A DNA stretch of 64,000 nt, from assembly GCA_905182105.1 (NCBI GenBank), contig CAJJAR010000001.1, forward strand, positions 124,001 through 188,000, read 5' to 3'. The notes beneath the pieces were generated by a model. That model saw nothing but the letters and a program-made list of their open reading frames with translations, ran no database searches and was not told the origin of the DNA. Each line of letters begins with the position of its first letter. Position 1 is the stretch's first letter. A program made the translations under genes and the position numbers. Shown here in pieces: positions 39,626 to 49,000 of this stretch. The DNA comes from an uncultured Paracoccaceae bacterium. Its GTDB lineage: Bacteria > Pseudomonadota > Alphaproteobacteria > Rhodobacterales > Rhodobacteraceae.

Positions 39626-39639
39626 TGCAGTTTACTGCA
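39626..39639. promoter_or_regulatory. Candidate operator TGCAGT-TT-ACTGCA upstream of benzoate-CoA ligase
   Basis: 6-bp inverted half-sites around a 2-bp centre. Confidence 0.45.
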
Positions 39640-39655
39640 TCAATTTGTCGCACCT

Positions 39656-41008
39656 TTAGGGGATCAGGAACAGTGTGATTGCAGGGAAAGCAACCAAAAT
39701 CGCGACCCGTACAATATCTGACCCAACAAAAAACATGACCGCTTTGTAGGTCTCTGTGATCTTGGTTTCACGGTCCATGGCATTGATGATGAACAGGTTC
39801 ATTCCAACGGGCGGCGTAATCAGCCCCACCTCAACAACAATCAGAACCAAGATACCAAACCAGATCGCAACGTGTTCTGGGCTAAGGTCGAAATCCATTG
39901 CGGAGATGACCGGAAAGAAGATCGGGACCGTCAGCAGGATCATGGACAGACTGTCCATCACACATCCAAAGACCAAGTAGAATGTCAGGATGATGATCAA
40001 TACAAACCAAGGGCTAAACCCTTGGGCCAAAACATAGTCGGCCATGATTTGCGGCACGCCAGACAGTGCAAGGAAGCCGTTATAAAAACTAGCACCCAAC
40101 ACGATGAAAAAGATCATCGCGGTGGTTTTGCCCGTTTCCATTAGCGCAATTTTGAAGACTGGCCATTTTAGGTTTCCTGACAACATGGCAACAATACCCG
40201 TGCCCGCTGCACCAATCGCGGCCCCTTCAGTAGGTGTGAACCAACCTGCGTAAATACCACCTACAACCAGACCAAAGATAGTGAGAACCGGCCAAGTGTT
40301 TCCCAGTGCTTTCCAGCGCTCAGCCATCGGCACAGCAGGACGTGTACCCGCAGAGTTTGGATAAAGCCGGACGTAAAGTGAGATGGTCAGGACATACCCA
40401 ATTGCGGCTAGGATGCCCGGAATGAACGCCGCCAAAAACAGTTTGGCGATGTTTTGTTCAGTAATGATCGCATAAAGCACAAGGATCACTGAGGGCGGAA
40501 TGAGGATGCCAAGCGTCCCACCAGCAGCCAATGTGGCCGTGGAAAACCCACCTGAATAACCATAGCGGCGCAATTCTGGCAGCGCGACTTTGCCCATCGT
40601 GGCAGCCGTGGCCAAAGATGATCCACAGATCGCACCAAAACCAGCACACGCACCAACTGCCGCCATCGCAACACCGCCGCGACGATGCCCAAGAAAGCTT
40701 TCAGCCGCTTTGAACAGTGCTGTGGACATGCCAGACAAGGTTGCGAACTGCCCCATCAACAGGAACAGCGGAATGATCGTCAGCGAATAACTGGAAAAGG
40801 TCGTATAGGTTTCAGACTTTAGCTTGGCCAACAACGGAACAGGATTGCCGTTCATCGCATAGTACCAACCACCAAAACCACACAACAGCATCGCCAATCC
40901 GATGGGTGCGCGCAGAAAGATAAGGAACAACAGAACCACAAAAGACCAAAAGCCCAATTCAAGTCGCGACATGTCCGCAAATGGCAGAAGATCAAGGAAG
41001 GCGGTCAT
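39656..41008 (-). CDS. TRAP transporter large permease (DctM)
   Basis: SSLATAATMGKVALPELRRYGYSGGFSTATLAAGGTLGILIPPSVILVLYAI. Confidence 0.95.
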   Translation of the reverse strand: MTAFLDLLPFADMSRLELGFWSFVVLLFLIFLRAPIGLAMLLCGFGGWYYAMNGNPVPLLAKLKSETYTTFSSYSLTIIPLFLLMGQFATLSGMSTALFKAAESFLGHRRGGVAMAAVGACAGFGAICGSSLATAATMGKVALPELRRYGYSGGFSTATLAAGGTLGILIPPSVILVLYAIITEQNIAKLFLAAFIPGILAAIGYVLTISLYVRLYPNSAGTRPAVPMAERWKALGNTWPVLTIFGLVVGGIYAGWFTPTEGAAIGAAGTGIVAMLSGNLKWPVFKIALMETGKTTAMIFFIVLGASFYNGFLALSGVPQIMADYVLAQGFSPWFVLIIILTFYLVFGCVMDSLSMILLTVPIFFPVISAMDFDLSPEHVAIWFGILVLIVVEVGLITPPVGMNLFIINAMDRETKITETYKAVMFFVGSDIVRVAILVAFPAITLFLIP

Positions 41009-41019
41009 GCTGTGACCCT

Positions 41020-41589
41020 TTATTTTTCAGGAAGAATTGCGCGGCCAGTTGCCGCCTCGCCCACACGCATGATTGCGCAGTAAGCTGCGATAATACAGGC
41101 AACAAAAGCAGCGGTTAAACTGGCAGCATAGGACCACCACAGTGGCATCTGTAGAAACAGCGTTGTTTCTCCGTTGCCAATGTAGCGCTGCATGCCCTCA
41201 TACAAACGCCATGTTATGAAGATGATTGTTACGCTTAGAACCACCTCCCAGAAGGCACGCAAAATGCTCAGCGCTTTGGGAGACATGCCCGATGTGAAAA
41301 CATCAACAGTCGCGTGTTCGTTATAAAGCTGACAGATCGGAAAGAACGAGAATATGGCAAAGGCCACCCCCGCCTCAAGCAGTTCATAGTTACCATTGAT
41401 TTCGCCAACACCCAAATCGATGATCCAATGCGAGAGGGATCCAAAACTCGACAACGCAAAGTCTGAATGAAACATTTTGCTTAGTGTGCGACCGATGATG
41501 GACAACGTGGTCATTGCGACCAAAACCATCAGGACGAACCCACCAAGAATGGCTGTCACACGGGCCAGCCATATAATGAAACGGTGCAT
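41020..41589 (-). CDS. TRAP transporter small permease (DctQ)
   Basis: Four TM segments, position between DctP and DctM. Confidence 0.88.
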   Translation of the reverse strand: MHRFIIWLARVTAILGGFVLMVLVAMTTLSIIGRTLSKMFHSDFALSSFGSLSHWIIDLGVGEINGNYELLEAGVAFAIFSFFPICQLYNEHATVDVFTSGMSPKALSILRAFWEVVLSVTIIFITWRLYEGMQRYIGNGETTLFLQMPLWWSYAASLTAAFVACIIAAYCAIMRVGEAATGRAILPEK

Positions 41590-41632
41590 ACCATTCCCGC
41601 CTTTTAATATTAATAGCAAAAACTGCGGCGCA

Positions 41633-41649
41633 TCAAATGTACGCCGCAG
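41633..41649 (-). terminator. Intercistronic hairpin after dctP (box-linked TRAP)
   Basis: CTGCGGCG-N-CGCCGCAG short-loop pairing, part of CTGCGGCGCATCAAATGTACGCCGCAG (arms 41633-41640 and 41652-41659 or adjacent depending on line registration); T-run follows on minus strand. Confidence 0.6.
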
Positions 41650-41666
41650 CCAATTTCAAAACCTGA

Positions 41667-42710
41667 TTAGTTCGAGTATTTTTCGATCAGTGCACGGGCC
41701 TCATCGATCAAAGCCTGACCGTCGATACCTTTGCTTTCCATATCAGCAACCCAACCCGCGTAGATTGGTTCTGCTGCTGTTCTCCATACATCAATATCAG
41801 CGCCGGAAACCGTAACGATATTGTTGCCACGATCCACGGCCAATTGACGGGCTGGGCCATCAGCTGCTTCTTGGGTTGCACCAGCGAATACAGAGAATTC
41901 CATGCCTGAATTGTCATCGATTATCTTTTGCAAATCTGCAGGCAAGCTTTCAAAGCGTGGTTTGTTCATCGCCAGAACGAAAGTCAGCGTATAAAGGGAC
42001 ACACCATCAAACTCTGTGTGGTTTGAAACCAATTCTGGAACTTTCAACGAAGCCGTAACTTCCCACGGAATTGTTGTTCCGTCGATAACGCCTTTTGAAA
42101 GAGCTTCAGGAACTGCAGGAACTGGCATCCCAACTGGCGTTGCGCTCAGCTCTTCTAGGAAGCTGTTGACCAAACGGGAACCGCCACGAATTTTCAGGCC
42201 GTCCATATCACCAGGCGATTTAACTTCTTTGTTTGTGTGCAACATGCCTGGTCCGTGAACCCATGTGCCCAGAATTTTGAGGTCTTTGAACTCACCATCT
42301 TTCATGTGTGTTTCAAACATATCCCAAAGCGCGTGGCTTGCAGGGCCCGCACCAGATTCTGTCATCATGAACGGAAGCTCAAAAACTTCAGTTGTTGGAT
42401 AGCGACCAGGGGTATAACCCACAACGGTCCAGACAATGTCTGCCACGCCATCAATCGCTTGGTCCATCAACTCTGGAGGACGGCCGCCCAATTGCATACC
42501 AGGGTAGCGATCAATTTTGATGCGACCACCGGAGTCAGCTTCGACTTTGTCAGCCCAAACATCCAAAATTTGCACAGGAACGTTAGCTTGTGCTGGAAGG
42601 AATTGGTGAAGTGACAGTGTCACCTCTTGCGCACTTGCAGGTGCACCGATGCCAATTGCCATTGCAGCAGCACCAGCCATGCCTAGAAATAATTTACGTG
42701 TCAGTGTCAT
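41667..42710 (-). CDS. TRAP transporter substrate-binding protein (DctP)
   Basis: Signal peptide; LKIRGGSRLVNSFLEELSATPVGMPVPAVPEALSKGVIDGTTIPWE. Confidence 0.94.
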   Translation of the reverse strand: MTLTRKLFLGMAGAAAMAIGIGAPASAQEVTLSLHQFLPAQANVPVQILDVWADKVEADSGGRIKIDRYPGMQLGGRPPELMDQAIDGVADIVWTVVGYTPGRYPTTEVFELPFMMTESGAGPASHALWDMFETHMKDGEFKDLKILGTWVHGPGMLHTNKEVKSPGDMDGLKIRGGSRLVNSFLEELSATPVGMPVPAVPEALSKGVIDGTTIPWEVTASLKVPELVSNHTEFDGVSLYTLTFVLAMNKPRFESLPADLQKIIDDNSGMEFSVFAGATQEAADGPARQLAVDRGNNIVTVSGADIDVWRTAAEPIYAGWVADMESKGIDGQALIDEARALIEKYSN

Positions 42711-42808
42711 ATTGTATTCTCCCTTATTCGCCGCACTAATTTAGCTGCGCGACTCAATGATAAGGAAATTGTAAGGTCAGAACGTGGGAAATGTCACCTC
42801 TTTGTATT

Positions 42809-42820
42809 TTATCGCGATAA
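42809..42820. promoter_or_regulatory. 12-bp perfect palindrome TTATCGCGATAA in divergent dctP / FAD-oxidoreductase intergenic region
   Basis: Seen in sequence. Confidence 0.45.
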
Positions 42821-42907
42821 CTGCTTTTTTTGCAGAATACGTTTGACAGTTACAATCAGCACTTGTTTGGCTGCATATAACGGAGCTGCAAAATGGATGG
42901 TCAATTT

Positions 42908-44161
42908 ATGAAGCATGTGCTTATTGCAGGGGCTGGGATCGTTGGGGTTTCATCTGCCATCTGGCTCCAACGTGCAGGATGTCGCGTCACTTTAGTAGAC
43001 CGTACAGGCCCAGCCAGCGGAACCAGTCATGGCAACGCAGGTGTCTTGGCCGCAGGTGCCATTGTCCCCGTAACTGTGCCCGGATTGATGCGTAAAGCAC
43101 CTTCAATGCTGTTCACGCCCTCGTCGCCCCTGTTTTTACGATGGTCTTATTTGCCCAAACTATTGCCCTTTTTGGCGAAATATATGTCCTATGCGAACGA
43201 CAAGCACGTGGATCACTATGCCAAATCCATGTCCAGCTTACTGCACGACTCGGTCGATCAACATCACGCATTGGCAAAAGGGACAGGTGCCGAACGTTTC
43301 GTAACTGAGGAAGATTATTGTTTTGGCTACCAAACACATGCCGCATTTGAAGCGGATGGATACGGTTGGTCCAAGCGCCAAGATCAGAACGTTCCTTACG
43401 AAGTTGTAAACGGAACAGAGTACGCAAAGTATGATTCGCTGTACGACGGACAATTTGAAACTGTCGTTCGGTGCAAATCCCATGGCCGTATTTCGGACCC
43501 CGGTGCATACGTCAAAGCGCTGGCTGATCACTTTGTGCAGCAAGGTGGTGAACTGATTATCACCAACATCACTGACGTTCAGATGGACGGCAATCAAATC
43601 ACTGCCTTGGTCACTGATGACGGTCTGATGTCTGCCGATACCGTACTGCTAGCAATGGGTCCTTGGTCAAAAAAGGTTGCGCACAAATTAGGCATTAAGG
43701 TGCCATTTGAATCAGAGCGCGGCTATCACATCGAACTCATGAACCCCTCTAAGATGCCCCGCGCGCCCATGATGGTGGCGTCTGGGAAATTTGTTATCAC
43801 CCCAATGCAGGGGCGAATTCGCGCGGCAGGCGTCATCGAATTTGGCGGGCTGGATGCACCAGCCAGCCGTACACCACTGGAGTTGTTGCGCACTCAAGTT
43901 GCTAATTTATTACCTGAAGTTGAATATGACGACGTCGTTGAATGGATGGGCCACCGCCCAGCACCTGCAGATTCTCTGCCTTTAATCGGGGCCAACGACG
44001 CATCAGGAAAAAGCTATAGCGCCTTCGGGCATCAGCATGTTGGCTTGACAGGTGGTCCTAAAACGGGTCGGATCATCGCAGATCTGATCACTCAGAAAAA
44101 GCCAAACATAGATTTGGCACCATTTGATCCAACTAAATACGATTCAAAAAACGGCCAATAA
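42908..44161 (+). CDS. FAD-dependent oxidoreductase, D-amino-acid dehydrogenase (DadA)-like
   Basis: VLIAGAGIVGVSSAIWLQRAGCRVTLVDR; MGHRPAPADSLPLIG; GHQHVGLTGGPKTGRIIADLI. Confidence 0.87.
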   Translation: MKHVLIAGAGIVGVSSAIWLQRAGCRVTLVDRTGPASGTSHGNAGVLAAGAIVPVTVPGLMRKAPSMLFTPSSPLFLRWSYLPKLLPFLAKYMSYANDKHVDHYAKSMSSLLHDSVDQHHALAKGTGAERFVTEEDYCFGYQTHAAFEADGYGWSKRQDQNVPYEVVNGTEYAKYDSLYDGQFETVVRCKSHGRISDPGAYVKALADHFVQQGGELIITNITDVQMDGNQITALVTDDGLMSADTVLLAMGPWSKKVAHKLGIKVPFESERGYHIELMNPSKMPRAPMMVASGKFVITPMQGRIRAAGVIEFGGLDAPASRTPLELLRTQVANLLPEVEYDDVVEWMGHRPAPADSLPLIGANDASGKSYSAFGHQHVGLTGGPKTGRIIADLITQKKPNIDLAPFDPTKYDSKNGQ

Positions 44162-44189
44162 TGGGCTGTACCAACCAGGGAGATTACCA

Positions 44190-45164
44190 ATGAAAACGAT
44201 TACAACACTTGCATGCACGGCGGCCATGACGGCTGGTGCAGCGTTTGCAGACGGACACACGCAAAACTGGGACATGCCGATGGCGTATTCCGCGACAAAC
44301 TTCCACTCAGAGCAAGGTGTGATGTTTGCTGAGCGTGTCAAAGAATACACCAACGGCGCTATTAACATCACAGTGCACCCAGGCGGTTCACTGTTTGGCG
44401 GCGGCGACATCAAACGCGCTGTTCAAACCGGTCAGGTCCCAATCGGCGAACGCTTTATGTCGGCACACGCGAACGAGGCACCACTTTTGGGCTGGGATAA
44501 CCTACCGTTCTTGGCAACCACATATGCAGACAACTCAAAACTATGGGAAGCGGCACGCGACACTGTAAACGCGCAATTGGCCGACCTAAACTTGGTCGCA
44601 CTCTATACGTGCCCATGGCCGGGTCAGGGTTTCTATTTTAACAAAGAAGTAAATTCCTCTGCTGACACCCAAGGTATCAAGTTCCGTTCATACAACTCTG
44701 CCACTGCAACTTTTGCCGAAGAATTGGGCATGATCCCAGTACAGGTTGAAGCTGCTGAATTATCCCAAGCCTTGGCAACTGGCGTTGCCTCTGCGTTCAT
44801 CTCTTCGGGCTCCACAGGTTATGACCGCAAAGTTTGGGAGCACCTAAGCCACTACTACAAAGTGAACGCATGGTTGCCACGCAACTACGTCATCGTGAAC
44901 TCACAATCGTGGGACGCCTTGGATGACGCAACACGCGCAGGCATGCAAAAAGCAGCAGACGAAACTGGTGCTGCTTGTGCTGCTAAGTCTGAAGAGCTGG
45001 CAGAATTCTACTTCGCTGAGCTTGCGAAAAACGGCATGACTGTTGAAGATGCTGGCCCTAAATTCTTGGCCGAGCTGAAAACAATCGGTGAGAAAATGAC
45101 CGCTGACTGGTTGGAAACAGCTGGCGCAGACGGACAAGCAATCATCGACGCTTACAACAACTAA
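44190..45164 (+). CDS. TRAP transporter substrate-binding protein (DctP)
   Basis: Signal peptide MKTITTLACTAAMTAGAAFADG; GGGDIKRAVQTGQVPIGERFMSA; GIKFRSYNSATATFAEELGMIPVQV. Confidence 0.92.
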   Translation: MKTITTLACTAAMTAGAAFADGHTQNWDMPMAYSATNFHSEQGVMFAERVKEYTNGAINITVHPGGSLFGGGDIKRAVQTGQVPIGERFMSAHANEAPLLGWDNLPFLATTYADNSKLWEAARDTVNAQLADLNLVALYTCPWPGQGFYFNKEVNSSADTQGIKFRSYNSATATFAEELGMIPVQVEAAELSQALATGVASAFISSGSTGYDRKVWEHLSHYYKVNAWLPRNYVIVNSQSWDALDDATRAGMQKAADETGAACAAKSEELAEFYFAELAKNGMTVEDAGPKFLAELKTIGEKMTADWLETAGADGQAIIDAYNN

Positions 45165-45181
45165 GCTTTACGCTGAATTGA

Positions 45182-45209
45182 CCAGCCCCTGCTTTCACAT
45201 AGGGGCTGG
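45182..45209 (+). terminator. Intercistronic hairpin between dctP and dctQ
   Basis: CCAGCCCCT-N10-AGGGGCTGG followed by TCTTTCTT. Confidence 0.75.
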
Positions 45210-45235
45210 TCTTTCTTATTTAGGGACTGAGAAAT

Positions 45236-45949
45236 ATGCGCGATTGGTCACCCGTTTTGGGAATGCCGCTGTGGGTTTGGCTGTTTGTTATGCCCACGCT
45301 GTTTGGAGCTGTCTGTATGTTTTATGGCAACCGGATTGAGGGATTCTTGCGTCCGATCTGGCGTTTTCTTGATAAGGTCTATGTGGCTGGTGGTATTCTG
45401 GCTGCGTGCTTCATGGTGACAATTCTGGGCTTGATCGTTGCAGGCATGATCGCGCGGTGGATCAGCGTCCCGCTACCCGGCACAACCGAATTTGCAGGCT
45501 ACGCGATGGCTGCCACGTCTTTCTTTGCGATGGCCCACGCCTTGACCCGCGGCGCACATATCCGCGTTTCGATTATTTTGAACATGAACCGCTTTCTAAA
45601 TCGCTGGCTCGATGCCTTTGCCGTTCTTGGCGCGGCAATCATTGCGACTTATTTCGCCCGCTACGCGATCAAGACAACCGTTTTTTCCGAAATGCTGAAC
45701 GACCGCACCCAAGGTCAGGATCAAATCCCTGCGTGGGTTGATGCAGGTTTGCGCATGATTGGCAGCAGCCCTTCAGATTGGGGCACCGTTTGGTCCAAAG
45801 CCTCATCTGAGCTGATTTATACACCCGTTTGGATCCCCCAGCTGGCCATGTGTATTGGCACCATTTTGTTGGCTGTCGCCCTTTGGGACACCTTGTACAG
45901 GATGCTTGTTACTGGTGTGAACCCAATAGTATCGGAGGCAGTAGAATGA
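45236..45949 (+). CDS. TRAP transporter small permease (DctQ)
   Basis: TM segments with FAMAHALTRGAHIRVSIIL motif. Confidence 0.88.
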   Translation: MRDWSPVLGMPLWVWLFVMPTLFGAVCMFYGNRIEGFLRPIWRFLDKVYVAGGILAACFMVTILGLIVAGMIARWISVPLPGTTEFAGYAMAATSFFAMAHALTRGAHIRVSIILNMNRFLNRWLDAFAVLGAAIIATYFARYAIKTTVFSEMLNDRTQGQDQIPAWVDAGLRMIGSSPSDWGTVWSKASSELIYTPVWIPQLAMCIGTILLAVALWDTLYRMLVTGVNPIVSEAVE

Positions 45950-47256
45950 CCGAGCTTTATGCGACACTGATCTTCCTGTTCGTTTTATTCACCTTGCTTG
46001 GCAGTTCCATCTGGATTGGTCTTGCCTTGATGGGCGTTGCCTTTGTTGGGATGGAGCTGTTCACGACGCGCCCTGCTGGCGATGCGATGATCACTACCAT
46101 TTGGACCAGCTCTAGCAGCTGGACCCTCACGGCCCTGCCCCTGTTCATTTGGATGGGCGAGATCCTCTATCGAACGCGACTGTCCCAAGACATGTTTCGT
46201 GGCCTTGCCCCTTGGATGCGTTGGTTACCCGGTGGCTTGCTGCACACCAACATCGCGGGCTGTACTATTTTTGCGGCGGTGTCTGGTTCATCCGCTGCAA
46301 CGCTCACAACGGTTGGCAAGATGTCGATCCCAGAGCTGCGCAAACGGGGTTATCCTGAATACATGATCGTTGGCACTCTCGCGGGCGCGGCGACCCTTGG
46401 ATTGATGATCCCACCGTCATTAACGCTGATCGTTTACGGCGTTTCAATCAACGAGAGCATCATTAAGCTGTTCATGGCTGGTATCTTTCCAGGCTTAGTA
46501 TTGGCTGCATTGTTCATGTCCTACATCGTTGCATGGCACTACATCCGCCCAGATGAGCGTCCAGAACCTGAACCACCCATGTCCTTTGGAACAATGCTGG
46601 CAGAAAGCCGTTTCTTGATACCAGTGCTCTGTTTGGTCTTTGCCGTCATCGGTTCAATGTATTTTGGCTGGGCCACCGCGACTGAAGCAGCGGCTGTCGG
46701 CGTCATTGGCGCACTTGTTCTGGCAAATTTTCAACGATCCCTAACGTGGGAAGCCTTCCGCGAAAGCCTGATGGGCGCAACGCGCACCTCAGCCATGATC
46801 GCACTGATCTTGATGGGAGCTGCGTTCTTGTCCCTGTCCATGGGGTTCACTGGTTTGCCACGCGCATTGGCTGCATGGATTGATGAGATGAACCTATCGC
46901 CGATCACGCTGATCGCTGCACTGACGGTGTTCTATATCATCCTTGGCATGTTCCTTGATGGGATTTCGTCCGTGGTACTGACCATGGCAATCGTCGAGCC
47001 GATGATACGCCAAGCAGGCATTGACGTCATCTGGTTTGGTATCTTCATCGTCGTCGTCGTTGAGATGGCACAAGTTACCCCGCCAATCGGGTTCAACCTG
47101 TTCGTTTTGCAAGGCATGACCAAACACGAGATTTCATACATTTCCAAAGTGGCACTCCCAATGGTTGGCCTAATGCTTTTGATGGTTGTGATCTTGGTTG
47201 TGTTCCCAGAACTAGCGACATGGCTGCCAAACAATCTACGCCAAGGGCCGACATAG
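45946..47256 (+). CDS. TRAP transporter large permease (DctM)
   Basis: GSSAATLTTVGKMSIPELRKRGYPEYMIVGTLAGAATLGLMIPPSLTLIVYGV; ATGA overlap with dctQ. Confidence 0.95.
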   Translation: MTELYATLIFLFVLFTLLGSSIWIGLALMGVAFVGMELFTTRPAGDAMITTIWTSSSSWTLTALPLFIWMGEILYRTRLSQDMFRGLAPWMRWLPGGLLHTNIAGCTIFAAVSGSSAATLTTVGKMSIPELRKRGYPEYMIVGTLAGAATLGLMIPPSLTLIVYGVSINESIIKLFMAGIFPGLVLAALFMSYIVAWHYIRPDERPEPEPPMSFGTMLAESRFLIPVLCLVFAVIGSMYFGWATATEAAAVGVIGALVLANFQRSLTWEAFRESLMGATRTSAMIALILMGAAFLSLSMGFTGLPRALAAWIDEMNLSPITLIAALTVFYIILGMFLDGISSVVLTMAIVEPMIRQAGIDVIWFGIFIVVVVEMAQVTPPIGFNLFVLQGMTKHEISYISKVALPMVGLMLLMVVILVVFPELATWLPNNLRQGPT

Positions 47257-47264
47257 GTTAGGCC

Positions 47265-47930
47265 ATGCGCCCCTCTGTCACCGTTCTACAGCTAGATACA
47301 CATTTCCCGCGCGTTGCAGGGGATGTTGGAGCAGCAGCCACCTATCTGAATGAGGTAGAAATCATTCGCGTCACAGGCACGTCAGTGGCAGGAATTGTAA
47401 CGGGCGATCCTGCATCGATTGATGTGGCACCTTTTGAGACTGCGCTAAAGGCCGCTAAGGGTGATGTCGTCGTCACATCTTGCGGGTTCCTAAGTTATTG
47501 GCAAAGCTACCTAGAGGGCCAAATTCAACGCCCATTTATCAGCTCGTCCTTGACCGCATTGGACCAGTTGTCGGATCACGACATTGACGCACTGTCGATC
47601 CTAACCTTTGATGCTGCAAAACTGGGTGTAGCGCATTTGGGAAACAACGCGCGCTTTGTGCCATCGATCATTGGCCTAAATCCAAACGCGCACCTGCGTG
47701 CGGTGATTGGTGGTGATAGGGCCAAGTTAGACATTGATCGTGCGGCGCGTGAAACCGTCGAAACTGTTGGGGCTGCAACGACGAACCAACTTGAAATACT
47801 GCTGTTGGAATGCACCAATTTACCCCCATACAAAGGCGCGTTGCGTCGCGCCTTTGATATAGAGATTATCGATATACTGACCCAGATTGAGCGCGTAAGG
47901 CCCCGCACAATCCAGCCTGATTTTCTTTAG
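47265..47930 (+). CDS. Aspartate/glutamate racemase-like family protein
   Basis: Two Cys-centred motifs VVVTSCGFLSY and LLLECTNLPPY. Confidence 0.75.
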   Translation: MRPSVTVLQLDTHFPRVAGDVGAAATYLNEVEIIRVTGTSVAGIVTGDPASIDVAPFETALKAAKGDVVVTSCGFLSYWQSYLEGQIQRPFISSSLTALDQLSDHDIDALSILTFDAAKLGVAHLGNNARFVPSIIGLNPNAHLRAVIGGDRAKLDIDRAARETVETVGAATTNQLEILLLECTNLPPYKGALRRAFDIEIIDILTQIERVRPRTIQPDFL

Positions 47931-48271
47931 TAAGCAGCCGTTACTAGAATTTCGACCTTCAGGCCTTTGCGCGCCAGTTTCGCTTCACCGCACGCACGTG
48001 CAGGGGCATGACCCTCTGGAACCCAAGCGTTCCAAACGCCGTTCATATCTGCAAAATACCCTATGTCGGACAACCAAACGGTCACCTGCAATAGCTGTTT
48101 GTTAGAGCTACCAGCTTCGGCCAATAACGCGTCGATTTTATCAAGACATTGTTGCGTCTGATCCTGAATGCTGTCGTCAGATGTGCCCACCTGGCCGGAC
48201 AAATATACTGTTCCGTTGTGCTTAACGATTTTGCTGGCGCGTTCGCCGGTGTGCATACGTTCAATGGTCAT
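47927..48271 (-). CDS. RidA family protein
   Basis: HNGTVYLSGQVGTSDDSIQDQTQQCLDKIDALLAEAGSS. Confidence 0.9.
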   Translation of the reverse strand: MTIERMHTGERASKIVKHNGTVYLSGQVGTSDDSIQDQTQQCLDKIDALLAEAGSSNKQLLQVTVWLSDIGYFADMNGVWNAWVPEGHAPARACGEAKLARKGLKVEILVTAAY

Positions 48272-48346
48272 GGCATTTCCCTTTTGTAAGTGTTGCACAA
48301 CTCATAGATCCTAAGATGGATGCGCACCAGACCTGTGGAGATGAGG

Positions 48347-48733
48347 TTACGCGGTGCCCTCACCGTCAAGTTCTGCCAACGTCGCCTTGGCCAGCTTGAT
48401 CGCGTGATTTGCCTTTGGCACACCTGCGTAAACAGCCACGTGCATGAACGCCTGCAAAATATCATCGGGGGACGCACCGGTGTTTTTACAGGCCCGCACA
48501 TGCATCGGGATTTCTTCAAAATTTCCCGTCGCAGCCAACAACGCCAATGTCAGCATCGAACGTTCACGACGGGTGATTGTATCATCAGCCCACAAAGTGC
48601 CCCATGCCCCTTCAGTGATCATGGATTGAAACGGTTGGTCAAAGGGCGTCTTGGCGGCCTCTGCACGATCAACATGTGCGTCGCCCAACACTTCGCGGCG
48701 CACAGCCATCCCTTGATCCAAACGGTTCGTCAT
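48347..48733 (-). CDS. Carboxymuconolactone decarboxylase family protein
   Basis: AWGTLWADDTITRRERSMLTLALLAATGNFEEIPMHVRACKNTGAS. Confidence 0.88.
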   Translation of the reverse strand: MTNRLDQGMAVRREVLGDAHVDRAEAAKTPFDQPFQSMITEGAWGTLWADDTITRRERSMLTLALLAATGNFEEIPMHVRACKNTGASPDDILQAFMHVAVYAGVPKANHAIKLAKATLAELDGEGTA

Positions 48734-48781
48734 TATGCTCTCCAAGTTTACCAGCCCGCGATGGGCATTTACAGAACATAG

Positions 48782-48940
48782 TTTACAGACAACGCCCTGT
48801 GCGCAAGTGGATTACTAGAAAACGGTGAAGTCCCCTTATCGGATACCTTGATCGCCTGTGGGTTTGGGTCTGCCGAAACCTTTCACAGAGAGTTCCGCAA
48901 AGTTGAAAATGCGACCAGAAAAACCCCTGATCCACGTCGC
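48782..48940 (+). pseudogene. Remnant of an AraC-type HTH DNA-binding domain
   Basis: In-frame ASGLLENGEVPLSDTLIACGFGSAETFHREFRKVENATRKTPDPRR; no start codon or N-terminal domain upstream (TAG at 48779-48781). Confidence 0.65.
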
Positions 48941-49000
48941 AAACTGGCAACCCATCCTGTGAAAACTACGCAAAGCTGTAGGTATTGGAGGAGTTTCACA

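Noticed and set aside
39577-39630. CTGTACCC and TTGTGCAG near the benzoate-CoA ligase as further members of the CTGTRCA array family
   Set aside because: Spacing is 46 bp, not 21 bp, and half-sites are degenerate; better explained by the TGCAGT-TT-ACTGCA dyad.
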